Notes: a model not told the origin generated them from the letters alone. Shown: positions 33,700 through 44,023, counted from the stretch's first letter. The stretch: 64,000 nucleotides of DNA from an uncultured Treponema sp. (GCA_947165895.1 CAMVCB010000005.1:186001-250000), one strand, 5' to 3'. Made by a program: numbers and translations.

Positions 33700-35577
33700 T
33701 TACTCCCATCCAAAGGTAGCAGGCGGCTTATTGGTTGCGTCAAAATATAGGGCGTCTACAAAAGGAAGCTCTGCAATTTTATGAACGATTGTGCTCATTA
33801 CTTCTTTTGGCAAAAGGGCAAAACGGGCTGTCATTACGTCTTCGCTGATTACCGGGCGCAGGACAAAGCTTGCGTGGTCAGCAGAACTTGCGTATGGCAG
33901 GTCGATTGTCAGGTGCTGGAAGATTTTGTTGTACCAGCCTGAATTATGAAGCTCTGTAAGAACAATGTTATCAACTTCGCGAAGCTGGTCTAAGCGGCGG
34001 CGGTCACAGTAGCCTTCCTGTAAGTGAAGGTCGCTGTCAGCAATTCCCGGCCGCTGGAAAAGCTTAATGCAGGTGCGGTTGATGAATCGTGCGCTGTTTG
34101 TAATGGAAGAAGAGCATTCTTCAACCTTTTCGCGCTTATCAGGCAGGTGATAAAAGCCCTCTCCTTGGTCTGCAAATGTAAGAAGGGCAGGGAAGCGGTA
34201 GGTGCGGAAGTCTCCCTGAACGCCGACTGAACGAACCGGAAGAACTGAACGTTTAAGGCTTTCACTGCATTTCGGGCAGAACATATCAAGCTTTATCCCG
34301 TCAAGTTCTTTCTGAGCGGCCGCAAATTCTTCTTCATCCTTTGTGCTCCATGATTTTCCGTCGTTACACAAAACGTTAATAGAAAGTCCAGGTCCCGGGA
34401 AAGGATGGCGCATTACAAGCTGGTCAGAAAGTCCCAGTTTTTTTCCGATATTGCGGACTTCATCCTTATACAAATCGCGGATAGGTTCAATAATCAGGCC
34501 TTTTGCGATCAGTTCCTGAATACCCGCAACCCGGTTATGATGTGTCTTAATTGTGTGAGAATTTTTAGTTCCGCCCGATTCGATGATATCCGGATACAGA
34601 GTTCCCTGAGCCAGAAGCCAGCTGTCATCAAGATTCTGGCGGGCTGTTACCTCATTGCGAACTGTAATAAAGTTTTCGCCTACTGCCATGCGCTTTTTCT
34701 GCGGATCTGTAAGGCCCGCGATTGCTTTAAGGAAGCTTTCGCTTGCATCTTCTACTATAAAATTTGTAAAGCCGAATTTGCGGTAAGCTTCCGCAACATT
34801 GTGGCTTTCGTTTTTGCGCATAAAGCCGTTATCAATGTGAAGTCCAAGAACCCTGTCCTGACCAAGTGCCTTGTTTAAAAGTGCAAATGTAATTGTTGAG
34901 TCAACGCCGCCGCTGAGGAAGAGAAGAACGTTACGGCCGTCAGCTTCTTTTTTAATGTTATCAAGAATTACCTGAAGAACTGTGTCCTGGTCCCAGTTTT
35001 TTTCCATGCCGCAGAATTTTGCAAAGTTCTCAAAAATCTGGTTTCCGCAAGGGGTGTCTTTTACTTCGCAGTGGCACTGAAGGCTGAAGCGTTTTTTAGA
35101 AAGATTCTGAAGGGCTGCATAAGGGCAGTCTTTTGTGCTTCCCACAACTTCAAAACCTTCACCCGGCTGCAAAACTGTATCCTGGTGGCTCATCCATACC
35201 TGCTGGCTTGCTTCAATTCCTTCAAAAAGCGGAGATTTTACAGTGGGGTTCAGATTAAGCTGGGCAAAACCGAATTCTCCGACCTGACCCTTTCCGACAT
35301 TTCCGCCATAGCTTTTAGCCATAAGCTGATGTCCGTAACAAAGGCCTAAAATCGGCAGGTCTAGTGTCAAAATCTCTTCATTAAATTCGGGAACATTTTC
35401 TTCATAAACCGAAGAAGGACCGCCGCTCATAATAATACCCTTTGCGTTTTCAAAAACGTCCAGGTCTGCAGACGGTAATGCAATTTCTGAATAATATCCA
35501 AGCATTCGGAAGCGCTTTGCAATAAGGTGGGCATACTGACTTCCGAAATCCAATACAACTATTTTTGAACGAGCCAT
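33700..35577 (-). CDS. guaA: GMP synthase (glutamine-hydrolysing), eukaryote-like long form
   Basis: 625 residues against about 510-525 for most bacterial GuaA. It makes GMP from XMP, ATP and glutamine. The amidotransferase domain has GLCYGHQ with nucleophile Cys80, and His169/Glu171 in QCHCEV. The synthetase P-loop is SGGVDST (222-228). After HPFPGPGLSI the usual order changes: LPVRSVGVQGDFRTY (residues 447-460) comes before the REVDNIVLTELHNSGWYNKI segment (533-551), with an insert between, ending VISEDVMTARF and KPPATFGWE. This order and the GVQGD wording match the animal enzyme with its extended dimer domain. The active-site motifs are all present, so it should be active. Confidence 0.94.
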   Translation of the reverse strand: MARSKIVVLDFGSQYAHLIAKRFRMLGYYSEIALPSADLDVFENAKGIIMSGGPSSVYEENVPEFNEEILTLDLPILGLCYGHQLMAKSYGGNVGKGQVGEFGFAQLNLNPTVKSPLFEGIEASQQVWMSHQDTVLQPGEGFEVVGSTKDCPYAALQNLSKKRFSLQCHCEVKDTPCGNQIFENFAKFCGMEKNWDQDTVLQVILDNIKKEADGRNVLLFLSGGVDSTITFALLNKALGQDRVLGLHIDNGFMRKNESHNVAEAYRKFGFTNFIVEDASESFLKAIAGLTDPQKKRMAVGENFITVRNEVTARQNLDDSWLLAQGTLYPDIIESGGTKNSHTIKTHHNRVAGIQELIAKGLIIEPIRDLYKDEVRNIGKKLGLSDQLVMRHPFPGPGLSINVLCNDGKSWSTKDEEEFAAAQKELDGIKLDMFCPKCSESLKRSVLPVRSVGVQGDFRTYRFPALLTFADQGEGFYHLPDKREKVEECSSSITNSARFINRTCIKLFQRPGIADSDLHLQEGYCDRRRLDQLREVDNIVLTELHNSGWYNKIFQHLTIDLPYASSADHASFVLRPVISEDVMTARFALLPKEVMSTIVHKIAELPFVDALYFDATNKPPATFGWE

Positions 35578-35695
35578 AAAAAGTTCCCCTAAAAATTAAG
35601 TTGCAATACATTTTAGCAGAAAAGAAGATTAGTTTAAACTGCAAAAAATAAGGTAAAACTGATCTTCACTTTTATAAAAAATTTTTCTTTTTTTA

Positions 35696-35725
35696 TTGAC
35701 GTTTTACGGACTAAATTAGTAATTT
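35696..35725 (+). promoter_or_regulatory. Promoter of the grpE-dnaK operon
   Basis: TTGACG (35696-35701), an 18-nt spacer and TAATTT (35720-35725), about 70 nt before grpE. No CIRCE inverted repeat (TTAGCACTC-N9-GAGTGCTAA) is present nearby. Confidence 0.45.
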
Positions 35726-35795
35726 AACTATTGAAGTAAATGAATATCGCCGGAAAAGCTATGAAATCCGGTGAAAAATTGTACAGGATAAAGTA

Positions 35796-36410
35796 ATGGC
35801 TGAAGAAAATCAGAACGAAGAAACTGAACAGACAAAAGAAAATGCAGAAAATCAGGCTGAAAAGACTGAGGCACAGGCTTGCGAAGACGAAGCTGAAAAA
35901 AGTGATTCTGCAGAAGCTTCTAAGAGTGAGAAAAAAGAGCTTACTCCGGAAGAAAAAATTGAGCAGCTTGAAAAAGAGAATGCTGACCTTAAAGACCAGC
36001 TTTTGCGCCGCGCAGCTGATTTTGATAACTACCGCAAGCGCATGATGAAAGAAAAGCAGGAGACTTTTGATTACGCAAATGCTAATCTTCTTGGCGACCT
36101 TCTGGACAGTCTTGATAACTTTGACCGCACCATTGAGGCCGCCGCTACTGCAAAGGATGTAAAATCTGTAACAGACGGAATCAAGATGATTAACAAAAAC
36201 CTTGTTAAGATGCTTGAAGACAAATACGGTCTGGTAAGCTTTGGTAAAGAGGGCGACGAGTTCAATCCTGATGAACACGAAGCCATTGGAAGAACTGAAG
36301 ATGAAAAGGCAAAGAAGGAAACTTTGATGCAGGTTTATCTGAAGGGATATAAATTAAAGGAAAAAATTATCCGTCATGCTAAGGTAATGGTTAAAGTACC
36401 AAAGGCATAA
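35796..36410 (+). CDS. grpE: GrpE nucleotide exchange factor
   Basis: 204 residues. It releases ADP from DnaK. The first about 50 residues are acidic and probably disordered (EETEQTKENAENQAE). Then comes a long helix (about 55-90) and the GrpE core: RRAADFDNYRKRMMKEKQ, LLGDLLDSLDNFDRTIEAA and the C-terminal beta region with FNPDEHEAIG and VYLKGYKLKEKIIRHAKV. All match the family. An AGGATAAAG leader supports the start. It is the first gene of the chaperone cluster and lies 122 nt before dnaK. Confidence 0.95.
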   Translation: MAEENQNEETEQTKENAENQAEKTEAQACEDEAEKSDSAEASKSEKKELTPEEKIEQLEKENADLKDQLLRRAADFDNYRKRMMKEKQETFDYANANLLGDLLDSLDNFDRTIEAAATAKDVKSVTDGIKMINKNLVKMLEDKYGLVSFGKEGDEFNPDEHEAIGRTEDEKAKKETLMQVYLKGYKLKEKIIRHAKVMVKVPKA

Positions 36411-36459
36411 CGGAAATAAATAGAGGAAATTATAAAAAAAGCCGGGTAGCAAAATACCT

Positions 36460-36497
36460 GGATGTCAAGGCACGCTACGCTTAAAGCCTTGACATCC
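36460..36497 (+). promoter_or_regulatory. 12-bp hairpin between grpE and dnaK
   Basis: GGATGTCAAGGC and GCCTTGACATCC pair perfectly around a 14-nt loop. No T run follows, so it is not a simple terminator. It could slow RNA decay or be a regulatory structure. Confidence 0.6.
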
Positions 36498-36508
36498 GGT
36501 TTAATCGC

Positions 36509-36526
36509 GCTATCCGGGAGGATAGC
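36509..36526 (+). promoter_or_regulatory. Hairpin masking the dnaK ribosome-binding site
   Basis: GCTATCC and GGATAGC form a 7-bp stem with loop GGGA. The Shine-Dalgarno GGGAGG (36516-36521) lies in the loop and 3' arm, 11 nt before the dnaK ATG. Translation would depend on melting it, as in RNA thermometers; this is inference. Confidence 0.5.
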
Positions 36527-36532
36527 ACGATT

Positions 36533-38503
36533 ATGGGAAAAATTATTGGTATCGATTTGGGAACAACAAACTCTTGTGTTGCCGTAATGGAAAACGGTGA
36601 ACCGGTTGTAATTCAGAACTCTGAGGGTGGACGTACAACTCCATCTATCGTAGGTTTTACTTCTAAGGGTGAACGTATTGTAGGTCTTCCTGCAAAGAAC
36701 CAGATGGTTACAAACCCTAAAAACACTGTTTATTCTGTAAAACGTCTTATTGGTCACCGCTTTGCTGAACTTCAGGGCGAAGCTACAAAGCTTCCATATA
36801 CAGTTGTAGACAACGGTGCAGACTGCCGTGTTGAAGTTGACGAAAACGGAGCTAAGAAAAAATATTCTCCACAGGAAATTTCTGCTTTCATCTTGCAGAA
36901 GATGAAGAAAACTGCTGAGGACTACCTTGGAACAGAGGTTACAGAAGCTGTTATTACAGTTCCTGCTTACTTCAACGATGCTCAGCGTCAGGCTACAAAG
37001 GATGCAGGTAAAATTGCAGGACTTGATGTAAAACGTATCATCAACGAACCTACAGCTGCTTCTCTTGCTTTTGGTTTCAAACAGGATTCTGATAAAGAAA
37101 AGACAATCGCTGTTTATGACCTTGGTGGTGGTACATTCGATATTTCTATTCTTGAACTTGGTGACGGTGTATTTGAAGTTAAATCTACTAACGGTGATAC
37201 ACACCTTGGTGGTGATGACTGGGACCGCGCTATCATCAACTGGCTTGTTGACGAATTCAAAAAGGATACAGGAATTGACCTTTCTAAGGATCCTATGGCT
37301 ATGCAGCGTCTTCGTGAAGCTGCTGAAAACGCAAAAATCAGTCTGTCTAACCAGACAACTACAGATATCAACCTTCCGTTCATCACAGCTGATGCAACAG
37401 GTCCAAAACATCTGCAGAAGTCTTTGAGCCGTGCTCAGTTTGAACAGATGACAGAAGATTTGTTCGAAAGAACTAAGGAACCTTGCCGCAAAGCTATGGC
37501 TGATGCAGGCATTACTGCAGACAAAATTGATGAGGTTCTGCTTGTAGGTGGTTCTTCACGTATGCCTAAAGTTCAGGAAATTGTAAAATCTATCTTCGGT
37601 AAGGAAGGTTCTAAGGGAGTTAACCCTGATGAAGCAGTTGCAGTTGGTGCTGCTATCCAGGGTGGTGTACTTGGCGGAGATGTAAAAGACGTTCTTCTTC
37701 TTGATGTAACACCTCTTTCACTTGGTATTGAAACAATGGGTGGAGTAATGACAAAGCTTATTCCACGTAATACTACAATTCCTACAAAGAAGAGCCAGGT
37801 ATTCTCTACTGCTGCTGACGGACAGACTGCAGTATCTATCCACGTACTTCAGGGTGAACGTGAAATGGCTGACCAGAACCGTACACTCGGCCGCTTTGAC
37901 CTGGTAGGTATTCCAGCCGCTCCACGTGGTGTTCCACAGATTGAAGTTACATTCGATATCGATGCTAACGGTATTGTTCACGTATCTGCAAAGGATTTGG
38001 GAACAGGAAAAGAGCAGCACATCCAGATTACTTCTTCTTCTGGTTTGAGCGAAGACGAAATCAACAAGATGGTAAAGGATGCAGAAGCAAATGCAGCTGC
38101 AGATAAAGCCCGCCGTGAAAGCGTTGATGCTAAGAACGAAGCTGACAGCCTGATTTACGCTACAGAAAAATCTGTAAAAGACCTTGGAGACAAGGTAGAC
38201 GCAGCTGAAAAACAGAAGATTGATGACGCAATCGCTGCCCTCCGCCAGGCTTTGCAGAGCGACAATGTAGAAGACATTAAGGCTAAGACAGAGGCTTTGA
38301 AACAGGCTTCTTACAAGATTGCCGAAGAGCTTTACAAACAGCAGGGTGCCCAGGCAGGTGCCGCAGGCGCAGCCGGAGCTCAGCCAGGTCCTGACGCTGC
38401 TGCCGGTGCAAATGCAGGCAACGCCGGAGCTTCTTCATCATCAGGCAACTTCAACAAAGGTAACGCTGATGATGTAGAGTATGAGGTTAAAGACGAAAAG
38501 TAA
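36533..38503 (+). CDS. dnaK: DnaK (Hsp70) chaperone
   Basis: 656 residues. N-terminal ATPase domain: [49 protein letters not shown] and [13 protein letters not shown]. The substrate-binding domain starts after [11 protein letters not shown]. The C-terminus is a Gly/Ala-rich disordered stretch (about 600-640) ending [10 protein letters not shown], the usual GrpE/DnaJ-contact end. It folds and protects proteins with DnaJ and GrpE. It carries many translation-friendly codons and lies behind two strong hairpins. It ends before a terminator (38515-38541). Confidence 0.98.
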   Translation: MGKIIGIDLGTTNSCVAVMENGEPVVIQNSEGGRTTPSIVGFTSKGERIVGLPAKNQMVTNPKNTVYSVKRLIGHRFAELQGEATKLPYTVVDNGADCRVEVDENGAKKKYSPQEISAFILQKMKKTAEDYLGTEVTEAVITVPAYFNDAQRQATKDAGKIAGLDVKRIINEPTAASLAFGFKQDSDKEKTIAVYDLGGGTFDISILELGDGVFEVKSTNGDTHLGGDDWDRAIINWLVDEFKKDTGIDLSKDPMAMQRLREAAENAKISLSNQTTTDINLPFITADATGPKHLQKSLSRAQFEQMTEDLFERTKEPCRKAMADAGITADKIDEVLLVGGSSRMPKVQEIVKSIFGKEGSKGVNPDEAVAVGAAIQGGVLGGDVKDVLLLDVTPLSLGIETMGGVMTKLIPRNTTIPTKKSQVFSTAADGQTAVSIHVLQGEREMADQNRTLGRFDLVGIPAAPRGVPQIEVTFDIDANGIVHVSAKDLGTGKEQHIQITSSSGLSEDEINKMVKDAEANAAADKARRESVDAKNEADSLIYATEKSVKDLGDKVDAAEKQKIDDAIAALRQALQSDNVEDIKAKTEALKQASYKIAEELYKQQGAQAGAAGAAGAQPGPDAAAGANAGNAGASSSSGNFNKGNADDVEYEVKDEK

Positions 38504-38514
38504 GTAAAAACTTC

Positions 38515-38541
38515 CCGGTATTCTGATTGATACCGGTTTTT
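38515..38541 (+). terminator. Intrinsic terminator after dnaK
   Basis: CCGGTAT/ATACCGG with an 8-nt loop, followed by five Ts. It probably reduces dnaJ transcription relative to dnaK. Confidence 0.8.
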
Positions 38542-38556
38542 ATAAACAAAGTGGAT

Positions 38557-38645
38557 TGTGTGCCCGCGATAAGAAAGCCGGGGCTGGACAACATTCGGAT
38601 TGCATCCATGTTGGACAGTCACGGTTTTCTGACAGCGGGCACACA
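38557..38645 (+). promoter_or_regulatory. 89-nt nested hairpin structure between dnaK and dnaJ
   Basis: The outer stem is TGTGTGCCCGC/GCGGGCACACA (11 bp). The next is AGAAAGCCG/CGGTTTTCT (9 bp, one G-U). The inner stem is CAACAT-tc-GGAT/ATCC-ATGTTG. It is a long, almost continuous stem, far too structured for chance. A structured RNA, processing site or repeat is possible. Confidence 0.6.
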
Positions 38646-38715
38646 GGTATACGCTTTTTCAGATGGCGGATACACACTTAGAGATTAATTAATCCGAATA
38701 ACTTAGGAAACATAT

Positions 38716-39855
38716 ATGGCAAAACGTGATTATTATGAAGTATTAGGCGTAGAAAAATCCGCTACTCAGGAAGAAATCAAAAAGGCATACCGCAAGCTCG
38801 CCGTAAAATATCATCCGGACCGAAACCCGGGCGATAAGACTGCGGAAGAAAAATTCCGCGAGGCAACAGAGGCTTACGAAGTTCTTTCTGATGAAAAAAA
38901 GCGTCCAATCTATGATCAGTATGGTTTTGCCGGCCTTGACGGAATGGGTCAGGGCGGTGGCGGCGGATATTCACATGCCTTCCACGATTTCAGCGACCTC
39001 TTTGGAGGGGCTGGCGGCGGCTTTGGAGATATTTTTGACAGTATCTTTGGCGGCGGTTTTGGCGGAGGACGTTCTTCTCGTTCTTCGGGTCCTGCGGCCG
39101 GTTCAAGTCTTCGCTACGATTTGAACATTCATTTTAAGGATGCCGTTTACGGTACAAGCGCAACAATTCACTTTAAGCACAACGAAACCTGTGAAGCATG
39201 TCACGGAAGCGGTGGCGCTGCTGGCTCAAGCAGAAAAACCTGTCCTACCTGTGGCGGTATGGGTCAGGTTCGCCAGGGCAACGGTTTCTTTACAATTCAG
39301 CAGCCATGTCCTACCTGCCGCGGAAAGGGTACTACAATCGATAAGCCTTGTCCAAACTGCCGCGGAACTGGTATTCAGGAAAAGAGCAAGGAAATGTCCC
39401 TTAAAATTCCAGCCGGAGTTGATAACGGTAAGCGTATTGTAATCCGCGGAATGGGTGATGCCGGCGAAAACGGTGGACCAGCAGGTGACCTTGTAGTTGT
39501 ACTTCACGTAGAAAATCATCCTTTCTTTGAGCGGGATGGCCAGGATTTGTACTGTGCCGTTCCTGTTTCAATGGCTCAGGCCGCACTTGGCTGTGAAATT
39601 ACAGTAACAGGCCTTGACGGTAAGAAAATTACAATTAAGGTTCCTGACGGAACTGCAAATGGAAAACTCTTACGCATTAAGGGCGAAGGTGTTCCTGCCG
39701 GTACTAGTGGCCGAAAGGGCGATTTGTACGTAAAGATTATGGTTCAGATTCCGACAAGACTTTCTTCAAAACAGAAAGATCTTCTTAATCAGTATCTTGA
39801 GCTTGAAAATCCTCCAAAAGAGCCTCAGCTGATGAAGCTTTCTTCTCTGGAATAG
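38716..39855 (+). CDS. dnaJ: DnaJ (Hsp40) co-chaperone
   Basis: 379 residues, type I J protein. The J-domain begins [21 protein letters not shown] and has the HPD triad in [11 protein letters not shown] Gly/Phe-rich linker (about 75-130) follows. Four zinc CxxCxGxG repeats are visible: [24 protein letters not shown] and CPNCRGTG. The C-terminal substrate-binding barrel has [10 protein letters not shown]. It delivers clients to DnaK and stimulates its ATPase. AGGAAACATAT precedes the ATG. Two SpoIIE phosphatase genes follow. Confidence 0.97.
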   Translation: MAKRDYYEVLGVEKSATQEEIKKAYRKLAVKYHPDRNPGDKTAEEKFREATEAYEVLSDEKKRPIYDQYGFAGLDGMGQGGGGGYSHAFHDFSDLFGGAGGGFGDIFDSIFGGGFGGGRSSRSSGPAAGSSLRYDLNIHFKDAVYGTSATIHFKHNETCEACHGSGGAAGSSRKTCPTCGGMGQVRQGNGFFTIQQPCPTCRGKGTTIDKPCPNCRGTGIQEKSKEMSLKIPAGVDNGKRIVIRGMGDAGENGGPAGDLVVVLHVENHPFFERDGQDLYCAVPVSMAQAALGCEITVTGLDGKKITIKVPDGTANGKLLRIKGEGVPAGTSGRKGDLYVKIMVQIPTRLSSKQKDLLNQYLELENPPKEPQLMKLSSLE

Positions 39856-39967
39856 AATTCTGGCAGGGCGGGGTAAAGACAGAATTATAACATTAAATTT
39901 TTCTCCAAAAACAGCCGATTATATGATAGAATAATATAATCCAAAATGGTCTTCGAGGGACTTTCTT

Positions 39968-41362
39968 ATGTATCGAACGAGAAAAAAGATAATTATATCT
40001 GGCATTTACCTTAGCTCTGTAATTGTATTCATCATCCTGTCAGTTCTCTTGACTCCGCTGACACTTTTTAATAACGCAAACTTCTATGTATTTTTAATTA
40101 CATCAATTATATTTCTCAGCCTTGTTTTTCTTGCAAACAGGGCTTTGACCTTTCTTCTAAGTCTGGCCCGCCGTCATACTATTGAAGCCGGTGAAACAAG
40201 ACTTCTTAATGAGTTTATCGACAGGCTTCGTTTCTGTTATTCTCGTGATGATTTTGTCGCCAACTGTACCGAAGTTCTTGAAAAACAGGGTGACTGTTCT
40301 GTAATCGTAATTGACCGCGAAAAAAACTACGTTCTTTACAACAGCCCTTCTTCGATTGCGACTTCGGAAGAGGTTCATAAGCGAATTGACCGTTACTTTC
40401 CTGTAACCTGGGATGACGGCTTTTACTTTTTTGATAAAAACACAGATATTACGTCTAAATTCTCTGCTGCGCGTGGTTTCTTCCTCTGCTATCAGAAAAC
40501 CCACGTATTTGTTTTCTGCCGCTATACCCGTCTTTTTGACCTTGAAGTTTATACCCGCCTTTATGAGGAATACAAACGTTTTATTTCGCGTACCCGCACT
40601 ATCGGTACTTTGTCTGAAATTGCTGATACAACAAAGGAATGGGAGCAGCTTGCCATTACCCAGCAGTCCTTCCTGCCTCAGCGTATTCCGAATATTCCAA
40701 GGCTTAAGATTGCCACTTATTACCGTCCGCTTGTAAACGTTTCGGGTGACTATTATTCGATTCTTCCGATTGACCAGAACCGAACGCTTTTGATGTTAGG
40801 GGACGTATCCGGTAAGGGACTTCCGGCTGCCCTGATTATGGGTCTTGTAATGAACACGGTCCAGATTATTGAAGATAAAAATGACCTTGTTGGCGTACTT
40901 CATTCGGTAGATAAAGCTATTAAAGGAATGCACCTGCAGGATAAATATACCGTATTGTTTCTTGGTATTGTTGATACAGAACGTATGTCAATCCGCTACA
41001 TCAATGCATCAATGTCTGACCCTATTATTCTTTCACCGTCACCAAACGGCTACCGTATTAAACCTCTGACTTCTAATGCTTCCCTTGTCGGAATTCTTGA
41101 TGTCGGTGATGTAACGGTTGCAGAAAAACGCCTCTTCCGTGGTGATGTAATTCTTATGGCAACTGACGGTGTTTCTGAAGTTATGGATGACAGCGGTGTT
41201 GAGCTTGGTGATACTGATATTTTCAAGAAGACACTTCAGCTGGGTGCCGCAAAAGACCCTCAGAAGATGGTAGACGACATTGTAGATTTGATTATGAAGT
41301 ACAACGGAGATAAAAAACTTCATGATGACGTTACTATGATGATTGCAAAGGTAGGTTACTAG
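39968..41362 (+). CDS. Membrane-bound PP2C/SpoIIE-type serine phosphatase (RsbU-like)
   Basis: 464 residues. Two membrane segments (about 10-32 and 38-60) anchor a cytoplasmic part: a middle region (about 70-220) of unknown type, and a C-terminal SpoIIE domain. Metal-binding acidic residues are intact: VSGDYYSI, LGDVSGKG, ATDGVSEV and HDDVTMMI. It should dephosphorylate an anti-anti-sigma-type STAS protein in a partner-switching pathway. GAGGGAC precedes the ATG. The stop (TAG) is 1 nt from the next gene, so the two phosphatases and the STAS protein form one operon. Confidence 0.9.
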   Translation: MYRTRKKIIISGIYLSSVIVFIILSVLLTPLTLFNNANFYVFLITSIIFLSLVFLANRALTFLLSLARRHTIEAGETRLLNEFIDRLRFCYSRDDFVANCTEVLEKQGDCSVIVIDREKNYVLYNSPSSIATSEEVHKRIDRYFPVTWDDGFYFFDKNTDITSKFSAARGFFLCYQKTHVFVFCRYTRLFDLEVYTRLYEEYKRFISRTRTIGTLSEIADTTKEWEQLAITQQSFLPQRIPNIPRLKIATYYRPLVNVSGDYYSILPIDQNRTLLMLGDVSGKGLPAALIMGLVMNTVQIIEDKNDLVGVLHSVDKAIKGMHLQDKYTVLFLGIVDTERMSIRYINASMSDPIILSPSPNGYRIKPLTSNASLVGILDVGDVTVAEKRLFRGDVILMATDGVSEVMDDSGVELGDTDIFKKTLQLGAAKDPQKMVDDIVDLIMKYNGDKKLHDDVTMMIAKVGY

Positions 41363-41363
41363 T

Positions 41364-44006
41364 ATGGTTTATATTCTGCTCAATGTATTCTTGTGTATTC
41401 AGTTATTCTTCGTTGCAAACCTTGTAGACAGACGCATCAGGGATGAAGCCTACGATACTTCTGGAATTTCTGTTTCTCTTTTGCTTTGTACTGTGGAAAC
41501 TGTTCTTTTTGCCCTTATTCTGATTCTCAAGGATTTGTGGCTGACAAAATTTACAGCCCAGATTATGAAGCTGGTTATGTCAATCGACAGTATCAGTATC
41601 ATTATGCTGAGTTTCAGCTTTCTTTCTCTTTCAAAAAAAGAGGTTCCTGTATTTGCGAAAATTTTCCGCTATTTGCTTTATATTTTTATTATCTATATAA
41701 ACTTTTTCCGCATTCTTGATTATGGTGTTCGTCTTGAAAATGGTGTGACAATTACTTCAAGTTTTATACTGCCGCGGCCTGCAAGTGATTATTTCCCTGT
41801 TACCTGGTACACACTGCAGTTTATACTTGCAAAAGTTATTGCCCCTGTTTTTGGATATCTTGGTCTTATGGTTCGTGAAGAGGATTCTTCAAATCAGCTT
41901 CATAAGTACCGCTGTACCGTAATCGGCCAGGGAATTGTACTCATGTGGCTTGCCTATGCTGCCATTCAGTTCCTTTCTGTCCGCTATCTTAAGATTACAC
42001 TTCTATTTATTTATCCGGTTCTGCCTTTGTATATCATTATTGTTAGTGCGATAGGAAAGAAAAACGTGCCTTCCGGACGCGGACTTCTGATTTCTACTTT
42101 AAAAGTTCTTCTTACCTATATTTTGCCTGCCGTAATTGTAGGTATCCTCTTTATTTTTATCCGCCCAAAAGAGACATATACAGAGCCTTTATTCCTTATT
42201 CCTTTTATAATCGTTTCTATGCTTGCTTTCTATATTTCCTTCAAAATGACAGGAAAACTTTCTTCTGTAGGTCATATTTATACTTCTGACTATGAAGAGA
42301 CTCTTGAAAGTGATCTTGCTTCGATTGACTATTCAGAAACTGAAATGGATATCATCACTGAAAAGATGTTCAACGTGGTAAAACAGAATGTAGAAACAAC
42401 TTCTATGACTGTTTACATTATGAGCAGCTTAAATACTCTGGAAATTGCCTATACAACTGCCAATATCAGAAATTCAATTCCTCTTGCTTCTACCCCGGTT
42501 CTTGAAAACCTTTTGAACATTAACAAGACTGTTGTTTCTTATGAGGAAATCGAAGAAAACCACTTCCTTTCTGATATGACAAAAGAAATCTATGATTTGA
42601 TGGCCTTTACAAAATCTGATTGTTTTATCATTTTGAATGAAGGACACAATATTTTTGGTCTTATTGCCCTGGGCAAAAAGGTTACCGGTGACCACTTTAC
42701 CGAACGCGATACTGTAATCTTCTCGAAGCTTTATTCATACTTCTTCGTATTCGGTTACTACATGCGTAACATCGCTAACAAGGACATCATGACTGTCGTA
42801 AACCGCGAAATCCGCATGTCGTCACAGATTATTACTTCCATTCAGGAAAATATTGATACAATCAAAAATCCAAAGGTTGATATCGGTTATCTGATGGTTC
42901 CTGCCCATAATATTGGTGGTGAGTTTATCGATGTAATCCGCCTGAATGACAAGCGTTACCTCTTTGTAGTTGGTGACTTGAGCGGTAAGGGTATTGCGGC
43001 TTCCATGAACATGGTCATCCTTAAATCCATCATCCGTTCATACCTGTCAGAAACTCACAACTTTAAGCAGCTTGTTGTTAAGCTGAATGAATTCGTACGA
43101 AACAGTCTGCGTAAGGGTACAATTTTTGCCGGCCTCTTTATGATTGTAGATTTTGAAACTGATACAATGTATTACATCAACTGTGGTATTCCGGCCCTTT
43201 TCTCTTATACTCAGGTTTACAACAACGTAATCGAAATTCAGGGTTCCGGTCATATTCTTGGATTCGTAAAGGATATTTCTCCATATATTTCCGTAAAATC
43301 TACAAAATTGAACCGTGGTGACATCATTCTTGTATGTACAGACGGACTTTTGCAGTCACACTCTCTTCGAGGCGAGCAGTTCGGTCGTGAACGCGTTCAG
43401 CGGGTTCTTATTGATAACTCTACTTACCCGGCTCAGCGTATGGCCCGCTTTACTTTTGACGCTCTTACAAAATTCATGTCAAAGGAAATGGAAGACGACG
43501 TAAGTATTTTGATTTTGAAATACGAAACTGCCGTTCAGTATGTTGATGAGGCTGAAAAGGCGGCTCAGAAAGCTGAAGAAAAGCTTGCTCAGGAAAAGTC
43601 TGCTCTTGATCAGGCTCAGGCAGAAGAAGTTCAGGCTGTCGTTGGTGCGGCTGCAGCAGAGGCTGGTCAGGGGACTGGAGCGGGGGAAGGTGAGACTTCT
43701 GCTTCTAAGGCAGAGAAAGAGGACTCTGGCGAAGAGTCCTTCTTCCAGGTTGATAATTCCCGCGAAATGTCTGAAGCTCAGTTTGCTGAAAAACAGAAAG
43801 AGCTTGATGGAATGGCAAAGGAACAGGAAGCACAGACTCTTCCTCGTGATGTTTCTGATGCAGAAATCGGGGCTGAAGAGTCTGACGAAAGTTCTGCTCC
43901 TGCCGAACAGCCTAAGGTCGTGGTTCAGCATGATGCCCCGCCAGAAGGTTTTGATACATCCGAACTTGACGAACTTGATTCTTTGCTTAGTGATATTGGA
44001 TTGTAA
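41364..44006 (+). CDS. Large membrane SpoIIE-type phosphatase with GAF region and acidic tail
   Basis: 880 residues. The N-terminus has about 8 membrane segments (to about residue 300), a GAF-like region (about 340-460; MTVYIMSSLNTLEIAYTTA) and a SpoIIE domain (about 490-710). The latter has GDLSGKG, CTDGLLQ and EDDVSILIL, but the first metal motif is IGGEFID with Glu where GGD is usual, so catalysis may differ. The last about 170 residues are a coiled-coil (KAAQKAEEKLAQEKS) and a strongly acidic disordered tail. It lies between the smaller phosphatase and the STAS gene (17 nt). Partner switching is the likely pathway; the signal is unknown. Confidence 0.85.
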   Translation: MVYILLNVFLCIQLFFVANLVDRRIRDEAYDTSGISVSLLLCTVETVLFALILILKDLWLTKFTAQIMKLVMSIDSISIIMLSFSFLSLSKKEVPVFAKIFRYLLYIFIIYINFFRILDYGVRLENGVTITSSFILPRPASDYFPVTWYTLQFILAKVIAPVFGYLGLMVREEDSSNQLHKYRCTVIGQGIVLMWLAYAAIQFLSVRYLKITLLFIYPVLPLYIIIVSAIGKKNVPSGRGLLISTLKVLLTYILPAVIVGILFIFIRPKETYTEPLFLIPFIIVSMLAFYISFKMTGKLSSVGHIYTSDYEETLESDLASIDYSETEMDIITEKMFNVVKQNVETTSMTVYIMSSLNTLEIAYTTANIRNSIPLASTPVLENLLNINKTVVSYEEIEENHFLSDMTKEIYDLMAFTKSDCFIILNEGHNIFGLIALGKKVTGDHFTERDTVIFSKLYSYFFVFGYYMRNIANKDIMTVVNREIRMSSQIITSIQENIDTIKNPKVDIGYLMVPAHNIGGEFIDVIRLNDKRYLFVVGDLSGKGIAASMNMVILKSIIRSYLSETHNFKQLVVKLNEFVRNSLRKGTIFAGLFMIVDFETDTMYYINCGIPALFSYTQVYNNVIEIQGSGHILGFVKDISPYISVKSTKLNRGDIILVCTDGLLQSHSLRGEQFGRERVQRVLIDNSTYPAQRMARFTFDALTKFMSKEMEDDVSILILKYETAVQYVDEAEKAAQKAEEKLAQEKSALDQAQAEEVQAVVGAAAAEAGQGTGAGEGETSASKAEKEDSGEESFFQVDNSREMSEAQFAEKQKELDGMAKEQEAQTLPRDVSDAEIGAEESDESSAPAEQPKVVVQHDAPPEGFDTSELDELDSLLSDIGL

Positions 44007-44023
44007 AAGGGAGGCAGTTTTTT

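Noticed and set aside
35640..35795. CIRCE heat-shock operator before grpE
   Set aside because: No TTAGCACTC-N9-GAGTGCTAA or near match could be found.
36374..37411. 345-residue open frame antisense to dnaK
   Set aside because: Shadow of the strongly biased dnaK codons; Cys/Phe/Ser-rich with no plausible fold.
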